64,000 nucleotides of DNA, taken from NCBI GenBank assembly GCA_947646015.1, contig CANSEY010000002.1:186001-250000 (forward strand), written 5' to 3'. Below, in pieces: positions 53,785 to 62,185 of this stretch; position 1 is the stretch's first letter, and each line of letters starts with the position of its first letter. The notes under the pieces are model-generated. The model made no database searches. It saw nothing but the letters and a program-made list of their open reading frames with translations, and had not been told where the DNA came from. The DNA is from an uncultured Bacteroides sp. (lineage in GTDB: Bacteria; Bacteroidota; Bacteroidia; Bacteroidales; Bacteroidaceae). A program made the position numbers and the translations under genes.

Positions 53785-56700
53785 ATGCGTAAAAAAGAAC
53801 AAATGTTTTGGCTCGCAAGTCGTAGCAGAATGTGGCGCATACCACTTTGTATGGCTGCCTTTTCGCTTTTGCCAAGTGCCTACAGTTTCGCCAGTGCCGA
53901 AAACCCGGCAACAGAAACTGTATTGGCAGTGAACTCCGTTCAACAACAACGGACTGTAAAGGGTATAGTTATCGACGCCAATGGCGAAGCGGTAATTGGT
54001 GCTAACGTAAAAGAGCCGGGAAGTACAACTGGTACCATCACCGATATGAACGGTGAATTCTCGCTGAGTGTCGGCCCTAAAGCTACACTTGAAATCTCAT
54101 TTATTGGTTACACAACACAAAAAGTAAACGTAGGCGCATCAAACACAGTTAAAGTTATTCTAAAGGAAGACACAAAAGTACTCGATGAAGTCGTTATTAC
54201 CGGTTTCGGTATGTCACAGAAAAAAGCTACTTTGACAGGTGCAGTTTCTGCAATTAAGTCCACAGATATTGAACGCTCGAGTGCAGCGACTGCTTCAGGA
54301 GCTTTAGTTGGTAAAATGGCGGGTTTGAATACTCGTCAGAATGACGGGCGTCCGGGTGCATCCACACAGTTGCAGATTCGTAATATGGGTGATCCATTGT
54401 ATGTAATTGACGGTGTACAATCTGATGGAGGACAATTTAATAACTTGGATTTTAATGATATTGAAAACATTTCCATATTGAAAGATGCGTCTGCTGCCAT
54501 TTATGGTATTCGTGCGGCAAATGGTGTAGTAGTGGTTACTACTAAGAAAGGGCATCGTAATAGTAAAAACACCGTATCCGTGAATGCTTATTATGGTTGG
54601 CAGAAAAATTCAGTATGGATTAAACCTTCAGATACTAAGACTTATGTAAATGCTTATGTTGCAGCTGAAACTTGGGCTAGAAAGTCAGAAGGTGATCGTC
54701 GCTATCCGAAATCTGAATACGATAAATGGATGGATGGTACTGAAACAGGCTATAAAGGATTCAATTGGCGTGATTATATTTGGACTTCTGCTCCTCAGTA
54801 TTATATCAACACTAATTTCCAGGGAGGTTCAGATAAGTCAAATTATTATGTTGCTATTTCTCATTTGGGACAAGATGCTACAGTACGTAATTATGGTGGC
54901 TTCAAACGTACCAATGTTCAGATGAATATTGATATGAATGTGAATGAAAGATTCAAGATTGGTGCTACTATGAATGGGCGTATTGAGGCTCGTAGAAACC
55001 CAGGTGTACCAGGGGGAGATGACTATTGGCTACCTCGTTTTGCTGTGATGAAGAATCAGCCGACAAAAGGTCCGTATGCTAATGATAATCCTCTTTACCC
55101 GCAAAAGGTTTCATCAGATGATGCTACGAACTTTGCCATTTTGAACTATGACAAGTCTGGTCGTTTGAGTGATGTATGGCGTGTTATCCAGATGCAAGCG
55201 ACTGCGGAATATGAGCTTATGAAAGGCTTGAAAGCTAAGGGTATGGTAGGTTATTATTTTGCTTATCGTGAAATGGATAACCATGAATATACTTATAAAT
55301 TGTATCGTTATGATGCTGCTACAGATACGTATCCGGTAGATGTGAATATGAGTAACCCTTATCGTGAACGTATACGTGAGAGAAAAGAAGATATTTTTTC
55401 TAATTTTCAGTTGAATTACGATAATAAATTTGGAGATCATTCTATTAATGCTGTAGCTGCTTTTGAAGCTTCTAAGCGTGATGAACCGTTTACGAAAGTA
55501 CACTCTATTCCTGTTGCCAATAATATGGACCTGATAAACTTCAAAGAAATGGACACTTACGAAGATCTGGGAAATAGAACTCAGGCACGTTTAGGTTGGT
55601 TAGGGCGTATTAATTATAGTTATGCCGATAAATATCTTGTTGAGGTTATTGGTCGCTGGGACGGCTCTTGGAAATTTAAACCAAGTAAACGCTGGGGATT
55701 TTTCCCTTCGGCGTCTTTGGGTTGGAGAATCTCTCAGGAAAATTTCTGGCAAGAGAGTAAGATGGTAAATGTTTTCTCAGATTTTAAGATACGTGGATCT
55801 TATGGAGTTGTCGGTGATGATGATATGGGAGGAGATTATAGTGCTTTTGGTTATATGCCGGGTTACAATTATAACAATGGTGGTGCGGTAATTGACGGGC
55901 AATATGTAGTAGGTTCTGATCCGCGTGGATTACCTAATACTACTATATCATGGAAGAAGGCGAAGATTCTTGATATTGGTGTAGATATGGGATTCTTCAA
56001 TAATCGTTTAAATGCGCAAGTGGATTTCTTCCGTCGCGTGCGTACCGGTTTACCAGCAGGACGTTATGACGTATTACTTCCTTCAGAATTGGGATTTAGT
56101 TTACCGAAAGAGAATCTAAACTCAGATGTACATATTGGTTATGATGCTATGGTACGTTGGACGGATAATATTAATGATTTCAACTATAGTGTTGCTGGTA
56201 ATGTAACCTATTCTCGCTTCTACGATTGGGAACAGTATGATGATCGTCGTAGCAACTCTTGGGATAGATACCGGAATAGTATTTGGCATCGTGTAGGTTA
56301 TATCAATTGGGGACATGAAGTTGTTGGTCGTTTTAAAGATTGGGAAGATATTGCTAATTATCCTATTGATAATGACCGTAAAGGTAATACAACTATTGTT
56401 CCGGGTGACTTTAAATATAAAGATGTCAATGGTGACGGTGTAATCAACGGTATGGACGAACGTCCTATCGGTTATCGCTCTGACTCGACTCCGAACTTAA
56501 ATTATGGTATTAATGTGGCTGCATCGTGGAAAGGATTTGACTTTGCTATGGATTGGACTGGCTCAGGGCTTAGCTCTTGGGCACAGAGATATGAAACAGC
56601 TCGCCCGTTCCAAAACGACGGTAATAGCCCGAGTGAAGTGTTCAAGGATGCTTGGCATTTAGCTGATATCTGGGATGCTGATAGTGAATTAATCCCAGGT

Positions 56701-56985
56701 AAATATCCATTAGTTCGTTTGGGTGATAACGATAGTAGCTATTGGACGAGTGATTTCTGGTTGCATAATGTACGCTATATCAAATTACGTAATCTGGAAT
56801 TGGGATATACTTTACCGAAGGTGATTACAACTAAAGCCGGTATAAGCAGCATGCGTGTATATTTGTCGGGAACTAATCTGTTAACGTTCTCTAATGTACC
56901 GGTTGATCCGGAAGGCATTGCTGATAATGGTTTGGACTATCCGACTATGCGCGTGATTAATATTGGTGTGAACCTCAAATTTTGA
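53785..56985 (+). CDS. SusC/RagA-type TonB-dependent glycan transporter
   Basis: Outer-membrane beta-barrel of 1066 residues that imports oligosaccharides with TonB energy. A long signal peptide ends near SFASAENPA. A carboxypeptidase-regulatory-like domain (about 58-135, VKGIVIDANGEAVIGANV, FSLSVGPKATLEISFIGY) is followed by the TonB box VLDEVVITGFG. The plug domain (ASGALVGKMAGLNTRQNDGRPG, DPLYVIDGV, ILKDASAAIYGIRAANGVVVVTTKKG) precedes the barrel, which ends in VNLKF with the terminal Phe needed for assembly. Past about 54350 the gene is visibly richer in A/T than the enzymes around it. It pairs with the SusD-like lipoprotein 7 bp downstream. Confidence 0.96.
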   Translation: MRKKEQMFWLASRSRMWRIPLCMAAFSLLPSAYSFASAENPATETVLAVNSVQQQRTVKGIVIDANGEAVIGANVKEPGSTTGTITDMNGEFSLSVGPKATLEISFIGYTTQKVNVGASNTVKVILKEDTKVLDEVVITGFGMSQKKATLTGAVSAIKSTDIERSSAATASGALVGKMAGLNTRQNDGRPGASTQLQIRNMGDPLYVIDGVQSDGGQFNNLDFNDIENISILKDASAAIYGIRAANGVVVVTTKKGHRNSKNTVSVNAYYGWQKNSVWIKPSDTKTYVNAYVAAETWARKSEGDRRYPKSEYDKWMDGTETGYKGFNWRDYIWTSAPQYYINTNFQGGSDKSNYYVAISHLGQDATVRNYGGFKRTNVQMNIDMNVNERFKIGATMNGRIEARRNPGVPGGDDYWLPRFAVMKNQPTKGPYANDNPLYPQKVSSDDATNFAILNYDKSGRLSDVWRVIQMQATAEYELMKGLKAKGMVGYYFAYREMDNHEYTYKLYRYDAATDTYPVDVNMSNPYRERIRERKEDIFSNFQLNYDNKFGDHSINAVAAFEASKRDEPFTKVHSIPVANNMDLINFKEMDTYEDLGNRTQARLGWLGRINYSYADKYLVEVIGRWDGSWKFKPSKRWGFFPSASLGWRISQENFWQESKMVNVFSDFKIRGSYGVVGDDDMGGDYSAFGYMPGYNYNNGGAVIDGQYVVGSDPRGLPNTTISWKKAKILDIGVDMGFFNNRLNAQVDFFRRVRTGLPAGRYDVLLPSELGFSLPKENLNSDVHIGYDAMVRWTDNINDFNYSVAGNVTYSRFYDWEQYDDRRSNSWDRYRNSIWHRVGYINWGHEVVGRFKDWEDIANYPIDNDRKGNTTIVPGDFKYKDVNGDGVINGMDERPIGYRSDSTPNLNYGINVAASWKGFDFAMDWTGSGLSSWAQRYETARPFQNDGNSPSEVFKDAWHLADIWDADSELIPGKYPLVRLGDNDSSYWTSDFWLHNVRYIKLRNLELGYTLPKVITTKAGISSMRVYLSGTNLLTFSNVPVDPEGIADNGLDYPTMRVINIGVNLKF

Positions 56986-56992
56986 TTAAAGT

Positions 56993-58840
56993 ATGAAGAA
57001 GAAATATTTATTTTCGGTTATTGCTGCAGGACTTTTGTCATTGAGTAGCTGTAGTGGCTTTCTGGACCAAGATCCGGATACAATTATAACCAATGATCAA
57101 TTATATAGTGATCCGGTTTTGATTAAATCTGCACTAGCCAAGTTGTACGGAGATATTACTTTTGGACAGAGATTAGATGCTCCAGAAGATTATACTTTTT
57201 TGGATGAATCTATTCGCTATTGGCGTGAAGAACGCCAAGACCAAGGACGTAATTGGTGGATACAATACAATTATGATTTGGTTAGAAAGATGAATCAATT
57301 TTTACAGGGATTAAGAGAGTCTACTGCACTTTCTGATACAGAAAAAGCTCCATTGGAAGGTGAAGTACGGTTGATGCGTGCTTGGTACTATTTCTGTTCT
57401 TGCCGCGTATTAGGCGGGGTGCCTATAGTAGGTGATGAAGTGTTTGATTATACACCGGGTATGGATATTACTACTGTCCAGATTCCACGATCAACAGAGG
57501 CTGCGACTTATGATTATATCATAAACGAATGTCATACTATTGCAGATATGATGAGCAGAGAGACAAATAAAAATTCTGCTCGTGCTAATAGATGGACCGC
57601 TAAAATGCTAGAGGCTCGTGCTGCTTTGTATGCTGCTTCAATAGCTAAGTATAATGCTATGATGGTAAATCCTTTAAAAACAGAAGGTGCTGAGGTGGGT
57701 ATTGATGCTAGTAAAGCAAATAGTTATTATGAAATAGCTTTAACTGCTGCTCAAGAGGTTATTACTTCCTCTCCTTATTCTTTGATGAAAACCAATTCTA
57801 CAAAGTGGCAGGACTTAGCTGATAATTTCTATAACGCGATCTGTGAAAAGAATGGCAATACTGAGGTTATGTGGGTGCGTGATTATGTATATCCCGGTCA
57901 GACACACGGGTTTACAAAGTCCTGTATACCTCGTAATATGAATCAAGATGTGGAATCATCTATGATGTCTGTTCTGTTGAATCTGGTAGAAGCATATGAA
58001 CCATTGTCTACTTCTACTCCGGGTGTAGCTGCTAAATTTGAAACGGGTAATGTACAAGATCCTGTTTTCTTTGATACCCCGACTGAATTGTTTACGGCCC
58101 GTGATCCTCGTTTAGGAGGTACTGTGCTTTATCCTGGGTCATTCTTTAATGGGATGGAAACGGAACTGCAGGGTGGCCAGTTAAATAAAGAAAATGGAGC
58201 ATGGACGATTAAAACAAGTACAAGAGGTACGCAAGACAGTGATGGCAATGTCATTACAGCTATTAGTGGACCTTACGAACCACGTGATGACCGTCAATGT
58301 AATAGAACGGGTTTTTATATTCGTAAATTCTTGGATACTACTCCGTCTGCGGGTACAATAGGTCGTGGTTCTGAGATGTGGTCACCTTATTTCCGTTTAG
58401 CAGAAGCATACTTGATAGCTGCAGAGGCCTCCTTTGAATTAAAAGGTAGTACAACTGAATCTTTGGGTTATATCAATGCTATACGTGAACGTGCCGGTGT
58501 ACAACCATTGACGGCTTTGACTTTTGAGAATATAGTTCACGAGAATCAAGTTGAGTTTGCTTTTGAAGGACATCGTTGGTGGGATTTGAAACGTTGGCGT
58601 TTGGCTGATAAAATTTGGAATGGTGATAGCAATAATCCTTCTGCACAACGTCGTGGCTTATGGCCTTATTTAGTGGTAGATAAAGGAGACGCAAATCATG
58701 GAAAGTGGGTTTTCTTTGAGAAGAATATGACCGAAATTTATCCTTATCCGTTGAAATTTGAACTTAGACATTATTATGGTGAGTTTGAGAATGGTTGGTT
58801 GAATAATAACCCGAAATTGGTGAAAAACCCGTATCAATAA
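56993..58840 (+). CDS. SusD/RagB-type surface glycan-binding lipoprotein
   Basis: A 615-residue lipoprotein that caps the SusC barrel and binds glycan. The lipobox is LSSC (Cys20). Helical TPR-like segments typical of SusD are seen (LYGDITFGQ, EVRLMRAWYYFCSCRVLGGVPIV, MLEARAALYAASIAKYN). Near the C-terminus come the family hallmarks RLAEAYLIAAEASFEL, INAIRERAGVQPL and VEFAFEGHRWWDLKRW. The start is 7 bp after the SusC stop. Codon use is A/T-rich, as in the end of susC. Confidence 0.96.
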   Translation: MKKKYLFSVIAAGLLSLSSCSGFLDQDPDTIITNDQLYSDPVLIKSALAKLYGDITFGQRLDAPEDYTFLDESIRYWREERQDQGRNWWIQYNYDLVRKMNQFLQGLRESTALSDTEKAPLEGEVRLMRAWYYFCSCRVLGGVPIVGDEVFDYTPGMDITTVQIPRSTEAATYDYIINECHTIADMMSRETNKNSARANRWTAKMLEARAALYAASIAKYNAMMVNPLKTEGAEVGIDASKANSYYEIALTAAQEVITSSPYSLMKTNSTKWQDLADNFYNAICEKNGNTEVMWVRDYVYPGQTHGFTKSCIPRNMNQDVESSMMSVLLNLVEAYEPLSTSTPGVAAKFETGNVQDPVFFDTPTELFTARDPRLGGTVLYPGSFFNGMETELQGGQLNKENGAWTIKTSTRGTQDSDGNVITAISGPYEPRDDRQCNRTGFYIRKFLDTTPSAGTIGRGSEMWSPYFRLAEAYLIAAEASFELKGSTTESLGYINAIRERAGVQPLTALTFENIVHENQVEFAFEGHRWWDLKRWRLADKIWNGDSNNPSAQRRGLWPYLVVDKGDANHGKWVFFEKNMTEIYPYPLKFELRHYYGEFENGWLNNNPKLVKNPYQ

Positions 58841-58860
58841 TTTTTAATTCGTGGAATACA

Positions 58861-59553
58861 ATGAAAATCAAAACTATATTTTCGACACTGCTGTTAGGCT
58901 TGATAGTAACTACTACAAGTTGTACAAAAGATAACTACGATGCTCCGGAATCTACATTGATGGGACGTATCGTTTACAAGGGAGAACCTTTGCAGTTGCG
59001 TGGTACTAGTGAAGCTATCCAACTTCAGCTTTATCAAGATGGATACGAGAAACATGATCCAATCAATGTTTTTGTTGGTCAGGATGGTGTGTACTCTGCC
59101 AAACTATTTGACGGTGAGTATAAAATGGTAACTAGAGATCATAATGGTCCTTGGGTGAATAGCCGTGATACTACCATTATTCAAGTAAAAGGTAATACTA
59201 CGCATGATGTAGAAGTAACTCCATTCTATACTATTTCTAATGCTGATATTTCATTGGCAGGTAATACAGTTAAGGCTAACTTTACTATTAATAAAGTTGC
59301 CGGAACTAAAATTGATCGTATCATTTTGTTGATGAATACCACTAATTTTGTAGATGATGTTTGGCATAATATTCTGCGTGCAGATGATGCTGACAGAGAA
59401 AGTGTATGGAATGCAGAAGGGGCTTATTCTATGGAGCAAGATCTGACAAATAACGATGCTTTCCAAAAAGCCAAAACAGTTTTCGCTCGTGTATGTGTTT
59501 GGTCTTCTGGCGCAGATCAGGGAATTTACTCTCCTGTGGTCCGACTGAAATAA
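58861..59553 (+). CDS. DUF3823 lipoprotein, probable surface glycan-binding protein
   Basis: A 230-residue lipoprotein (lipobox TTSC, Cys21) 20 bp after the SusD gene. An N-terminal beta-domain (MGRIVYKGEPLQLRGTSEAIQLQLYQ, YSAKLFDGEYKMVTRDHNGPW) is followed by a second beta-sandwich (ISNADISLAGNTVKANFTINK, FARVCVWSSGADQG). DUF3823 proteins commonly follow SusD in Bacteroides loci and are thought to bind glycan. No ligand can be inferred from sequence. Confidence 0.86.
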   Translation: MKIKTIFSTLLLGLIVTTTSCTKDNYDAPESTLMGRIVYKGEPLQLRGTSEAIQLQLYQDGYEKHDPINVFVGQDGVYSAKLFDGEYKMVTRDHNGPWVNSRDTTIIQVKGNTTHDVEVTPFYTISNADISLAGNTVKANFTINKVAGTKIDRIILLMNTTNFVDDVWHNILRADDADRESVWNAEGAYSMEQDLTNNDAFQKAKTVFARVCVWSSGADQGIYSPVVRLK

Positions 59554-59575
59554 TTCATATCAATGTTTAATAGGG

Positions 59576-59612
59576 AAAAGGGTATCGGGCTTTCCTGATA
59601 CCTTTTTCTTTT
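59576..59612 (+). terminator. Terminator after the SusC-SusD-DUF3823 genes
   Basis: A stem of about 14 bp (59576-59589 with 59594-59607, including GGTATC/GATACC and two G-U pairs) with a CTTT loop is followed by CTTTTTT. It separates the uptake genes from the downstream part of the block. Confidence 0.9.
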
Positions 59613-59651
59613 TTAGTAAACTTTTTATTAATCTTTAAATTTTATGTTATC

Positions 59652-60080
59652 ATGAATAAGAAATTTTTTATAACTGCGTTAGTGTTAGTATCTTTAGGTA
59701 TGACAAATGTGATGGCTAATACGTCGGATAATGAACAAATCGAGGTAAGTAGTGTGGATAAAGTGGCTACTACCGAATATTATTTGGAGATTGGTACTCA
59801 GAGTGGTTCCGGTTTGTTTGAAGAAATAGAATTATTGGATCCTACTAAGAAAGTCTTGAGAATTAAAACAAAACGTGGTGGAAGAGTAGAGCTATTCTGT
59901 TATGTAGATAATGGTGAATCTTATAGATTGTGGTATACGGCAGATAGTTGGACCGGGGAGATAATAACCGAGGAAATAAAAGCAAATCGTTTTACTATAA
60001 GTACTAGTTATAATGAAAGTGCTGGTAGTAGCTCTACGACTAAATATGAAACTCGGTATTATTATATCAGAGAGAGATAA
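59652..60080 (+). CDS. Small secreted protein of unknown function
   Basis: A 142-residue protein with a clear signal peptide (MNKKFFITALVLVSLGMTNVMA). The mature part is acidic at first (SDNEQIEVSSVDK) and then beta-rich (TEYYLEIGTQSGSGLFEEIELL, VLRIKTKRGGRVELFCYV, YRLWYTADSWTGEII) and ends in YETRYYYIRER. I recognise no family. It lies between two strong terminators inside the PUL, so it may have its own weak promoter or depend on read-through. Composition is A/T-rich like the SusC/SusD genes. Confidence 0.75.
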   Translation: MNKKFFITALVLVSLGMTNVMANTSDNEQIEVSSVDKVATTEYYLEIGTQSGSGLFEEIELLDPTKKVLRIKTKRGGRVELFCYVDNGESYRLWYTADSWTGEIITEEIKANRFTISTSYNESAGSSSTTKYETRYYYIRER

Positions 60081-60100
60081 CTTGATAACTGGTTAAAACT

Positions 60101-60152
60101 AAAGTCCCCTATATTTGGGTTTATTTTTGATAAACTGAATAAGGGGACTTTT
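60101..60152 (+). terminator. Two-stem terminator between the small unknown gene and GH43
   Basis: AAAGTCCCCT (60101-60110) pairs with AGGGGACTTT (60142-60151), and inside it GTTTAT pairs with ATAAAC (60119-60124 with 60130-60135). A TTCTT tract follows. The GH43 start codon is only 20 bp downstream. Confidence 0.88.
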
Positions 60153-60171
60153 CTTAATTTATATATTCAGC

Positions 60172-61149
60172 ATGAAGAAACTTTTATTTTCCCTTTTTAC
60201 TGTTTTTTCTTTCTGTGTTCCTTCCATTGCACAGCAGTATTCCAACCCCGTTATTAATTACAGTCTTCCCGACCCTACGGTTATCAAGGCAGATGATGGT
60301 TATTATTACCTGTACGCAACGGAAAATATCAGAAATCTTCCTATTCACCGATCGAAAGATATGGTAAACTGGAGCTTTGTGGGTACTGCTTTTACCAATG
60401 AAACCCGCCCTACATTTGAGCCGAAAGGAAATCTTTGGGCACCGGATATAAATAAAATCGGTGATCGGTATGTGATGTATTACTCCATGTCTGTTTGGGG
60501 TGGAGAGTGGACCTGCGGGATTGGTGTGGCTACGGCAGATAAACCTGAGGGACCTTTTACCGATCATGGAAAACTGTTCCGGAGCAATGAAATAGGGATT
60601 CAGAATTGTATCGATCCTTTCTATATAGAAGATGGTGGTAAGAAATACCTTTTTTGGGGAAGCTTTCATGGCATTTATGGAGCAGAACTAAGTGATGACG
60701 GGCTCTCCCTGAAAGAAGGAATGAAACCACAGCAGGTGGCAGGCACAGCCTATGAAGGAACTTATATTCACAAACGGGGAGGCTATTACTATTTGTTTGC
60801 CTCTATCGGTCGTTGCTGTGAAGGATTAAAGAGTACGTATACCACAGTGGTGGGGCGGTCGAAATACTTATTTGGCCCTTATGTAGATAAAAAAGGGGAA
60901 TCGATGCTGGAGAATCATCATGAAGTGCTGATTGATAAAAATGAAGCATTCGTGGGTCCCGGGCACAACTCGGAGATCGTAACAGATGATAAAGGAGCGG
61001 ATTGGGTGTTTTATCACGCTGTCAGTGTGGCCAATCCTGAAGGAAGAGTGTTGATGCTCGACCGTGTAAACTGGAAAAAAGGGTGGCCTGTTGTAGAGGG
61101 TGATACACCGTCGTTGCAAGCAAAAGCACCTGTTATCCGGCACAAATAA
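60172..61149 (+). CDS. GH43 glycosidase, arabinanase/arabinofuranosidase-like
   Basis: Exported family-43 enzyme, 325 residues, signal peptide cut near SIAQQ. The three catalytic positions are canonical: base Asp34 in SLPDPTVIK, pKa-modulating Asp148 in NCIDPFY, and acid Glu195 in YEGTYIHK. The sequence APDINKIGDRYVMYYS and the later GPGHNSEIV match arabinan-acting members. This contrasts with the two altered GH43 paralogues elsewhere in the locus, which belong to another subgroup. No operator copy was found upstream, so it probably depends on read-through from susC. Confidence 0.93.
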   Translation: MKKLLFSLFTVFSFCVPSIAQQYSNPVINYSLPDPTVIKADDGYYYLYATENIRNLPIHRSKDMVNWSFVGTAFTNETRPTFEPKGNLWAPDINKIGDRYVMYYSMSVWGGEWTCGIGVATADKPEGPFTDHGKLFRSNEIGIQNCIDPFYIEDGGKKYLFWGSFHGIYGAELSDDGLSLKEGMKPQQVAGTAYEGTYIHKRGGYYYLFASIGRCCEGLKSTYTTVVGRSKYLFGPYVDKKGESMLENHHEVLIDKNEAFVGPGHNSEIVTDDKGADWVFYHAVSVANPEGRVLMLDRVNWKKGWPVVEGDTPSLQAKAPVIRHK

Positions 61150-61217
61150 GGGAGTAAACATCAGTATGCTACCTACTTCTAATGGTATGGATACCTATAT
61201 ATTACGTCTTATTCCGT

Positions 61218-61325
61218 AATCTTTATCTTGTCCCGCGTACCTGGGCTGCCGTGCCCGAGTACGTGGATTCATGGGCACAGGCACCCGGACTCATGGGCCC
61301 GGGTATACAGGACGAAGTAAAGATT
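61218..61325. repeat. GC-rich complex dyad after the GH43 gene
   Basis: Two 29-bp arms (61218-61246 and 61297-61325) are imperfectly complementary. Both ends start with AATCTTTA and close with GGGC, and all differences are transitions. Smaller nested stems (GTGCCC/GGGCAC, GGGC/GCCC) lie inside. The block is strongly GC-rich in an otherwise AT-rich gap. It could be a folded RNA, a terminator or a repetitive extragenic element. Confidence 0.6.
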
Positions 61326-61357
61326 GCACTATTTCCAACTAATTAATAGAGAAAAAC

Positions 61358-61875
61358 AAAATGGTTCTTCTTCAAATTTGGTGGTAAGTTTTCTTTTACT
61401 CATGGAATCTAATTCAGTTTTCGGACGTGTAAGCCCTCTTTTATAGTTGACAAAAAAGCAGGTATCCCGGCTTTCTCCCGAAGAGTCCATCCGTGAGGTG
61501 AAGAAGCTAATCTTAGACTAAACCATCTGAAAATCAATATCTTTAAGAAGTAAGATTTCTGTCCTCAAAAGCTTTGTTTTAACACAGAGTTAAAGCTTGT
61601 TCTTTGGATGTGAATAAGAAGTTCTTTAAATGCAAAAGACTTGTTATTTGCGCACAAGAACCTGACAACCTGCAAAAGGCGTTAACAATGTTAATTGAAA
61701 AAAGGTATAAGGATGAAGATACCGGTTCAGACGGCGTAAACTCACTTCCGAAACTTGAGCTATCTTATTCAGCCAGTGTCTGTTTTTTCTTATTAAAGCA
61801 AGCAAAAAGGACAATTATCAACTTGAAAATAAAAAAATAAAGAATTGACCACCAAATTTGAAGAAGAACCATTTT
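61358..61875. mobile_element. 518-bp element with perfect 28-bp terminal inverted repeats (decayed IS or MITE)
   Basis: The left end (61358-61385, beginning AAAATGGTTCTTCTTC and ending TTTGGTGGT) is repeated exactly in reverse complement at 61848-61875. The GGTTCTT end resembles ISL3-family ends, from memory. The interior has only short frames, such as the plus-strand run ending SRLSPEESIREVKKLILD and a later run ending LKQAKRTIINLKIKK, which may be transposase scraps. No target-site duplication is obvious. It lies in the roughly 1-kb gap between the GH43 and GH76 genes. Confidence 0.8.
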
Positions 61876-61905
61876 TCGTATGAGAGACGTCCGGTTTCGG
61901 AAGAT

Positions 61906-61937
61906 TCTGTGGAACTCTGTGTGGCTCTGTGGTGAAT
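61906..61937 (+). repeat. Short TCTGTG direct repeat (three units)
   Basis: TCTGTG occurs at 61906, 61916 and 61926, a strict 10-bp period, ending in GGTGAAT. Similar CTCCGTG/TCTGTGGT words form the inverted repeat at 35837-35936. Confidence 0.6.
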
Positions 61938-62088
61938 GATGCCACACCCTCAGTCGTGAGAACCACAAATGAATTCTTTTAATATTACCGTATGTTTCCT
62001 GACCTTACGGATGGAATGGACAAATTCCGGTCAAAAGCCTGTTACATATGTTCCATTATTGATAGTAACCGGTTTATCCCCCGTTTTT

Positions 62089-62153
62089 GGTCAGTTTTTG
62101 CTATTTATTGAATAATAATTATCCTCCTTTCTCCAATATTTCCCCAATCTTTG
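62089..62153 (+). promoter_or_regulatory. PUL operator/promoter of the second GH76 unit
   Basis: Half-sites GGTCAG and GAATAA lie 21 bp apart around TTTATTGA (62104-62111), and CTTTG (62149-62153) follows after 37 bp. The -7 octamer is AATCTTTG. It is nearly identical to the site at 43442-43506. The start codon follows after 32 bp. Confidence 0.78.
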
Positions 62154-62185
62154 TAACATGAAAATTTAAAATCTGAGGCAAAAAC

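Noticed and set aside
61604-61840. 78-codon frame in the inverted-repeat element as an intact gene
   Set aside because: It needs a TTG start and has no recognisable domain; at most it is a transposase scrap.
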